DNA of 64,000 bases from Siniperca chuatsi (taxonomy: Eukaryota > Chordata > Actinopteri > Centrarchiformes > Sinipercidae). The number at the start of each line of letters is the position of its first letter. Within the stretch, counting starts at the first letter, position 1. Below, one piece after another: positions 63,561 through 64,000 of the stretch. Both the position numbers and the translations under genes were made by a program. The notes under the pieces are model-generated. The model worked only from the letters and a program-made list of their open reading frames with translations. It had not been told where the DNA came from and ran no database searches. The stretch lies in NCBI RefSeq assembly GCF_020085105.1, contig NC_058051.1, forward strand, positions 20,411,955 to 20,475,954, read 5' to 3'.

Positions 63561-63688
63561 ACACATCGACGATACCGGCAAAAACACTAAAGTGTCTGCT
63601 TGCTGTAAAACTAATCAACAGTTGAACCAGCGGTCACATGTGCCTATCTGTGACAGAAGGAACAAGGAAGAAGAAAATCATCTGAAAA
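63560..63688 (+). other. Candidate 5' non-coding exon of abhd6
   Basis: It ends in a good donor (ctgaaaa|gtaagt at 63688/63689), and the first coding exon begins after the acceptor tttttttag at 63827. The exon start is a guess. Confidence 0.45.
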
Positions 63689-63834
63689 GTAAGTTTTTAC
63701 ATTTTTGAAATGTTGTGGCATGGCAGGCTGTTTCAAATGTTATTTTGGATACTGACTTTACCCCTCCCTCGACGTGTTATTCTCATGAGACACTGCATGC
63801 AATGTGTGTGTTCATGTGTTTTTTTAGGCGAGCC

Positions 63835-63959
63835 ATGGCAGCTGATCTAGATGTGGTGAACTTGTTTATCATTGCGGGGGGAACACTGGCTATTCCCATC
63901 CTGGCCTTTGTTGCTTCCGTCCTCCTCTGGCCCTCAGCACTCATTAAAGTGTATTACTG
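63835..63959 (+). CDS. abhd6: Monoacylglycerol lipase ABHD6, first coding exon (partial)
   Basis: ABHD6 is a membrane-bound alpha/beta hydrolase that cleaves monoacylglycerols, including the endocannabinoid 2-AG. The exon begins at 63828 after an AG acceptor and has ATG at 63835 in a strong context (GCCATGG). It encodes DLDVVNLFIIAGGTLAIPIL and continues to SALIKVYYW, nearly the same as the human N-terminus DLDVVNMFVIAGGTLAIPIL. This is the signal-anchor helix; the hydrolase domain with its serine elbow lies beyond the right edge. The exon ends in phase 2 at the donor gtaagg (63960). Confident of identity. Confidence 0.92.
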
Positions 63960-64000
63960 GTAAGGTCGATAATTGTGTTGTCCTGCCTTTCACTTTATAT

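Overview
The window looks like nuclear DNA of a teleost fish, probably a percomorph. Genes have many short exons with GT/AG introns, the predicted proteins read like fish orthologues of vertebrate genes, and the spaces between exons hold AT-rich microsatellites, MITE-like and SINE-like repeats and LINE remnants. All assignments come from reading the translated exons by eye against remembered family sequences; no search was run.

Layout. 0.8-6.6 kb (minus): the first seven coding exons of a taurine transporter gene (slc6a6), cut by the left edge. 6.6-20 kb: its upstream region, which holds repeats and no gene I can support. 20.3-27.0 kb (minus): a complete 12-exon abtb1 gene (ankyrin plus two BTB domains, 476 aa). 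27.3-32.4 kb: a LINE fragment between inverted-repeat arms, then a decayed DNase I-like gene. 32.5-36.1 kb (plus): a complete type II keratin gene (9 exons, 424 aa). 38.3-41.8 kb (plus): a solitary NACHT-LRR (NLR) gene (8 coding exons, 895 aa). 42.6-48.3 kb (minus): a complete ceramide synthase gene (cers5-like, 10 exons, 379 aa). 51.3-58.7 kb (plus): a short slmap-like gene with two alternative tail-anchor exons. 60.0-62.2 kb (plus): a wrecked filamin gene. 63.8 kb to the right edge (plus): the first coding exon of abhd6.

The right half resembles the vertebrate SLMAP - FLNB - DNASE1L3 - ABHD6 block (human 3p14.3). Here slmap has only the short coiled-coil form without the FHA half, filamin is a relic, a DNase I-like gene is a relic about 29 kb away, and abhd6 starts intact. 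This looks like one of two duplicated teleost copies of the block, partly lost. The keratin and ceramide synthase genes between them belong, in human, to a different chromosome (12q13), so the block is also rearranged.

The genes do not form one pathway: osmolyte import (slc6a6), a BTB adaptor (abtb1), an epithelial filament protein, an innate-immunity type NLR, sphingolipid synthesis, a membrane-anchored coiled-coil protein and a monoacylglycerol lipase.
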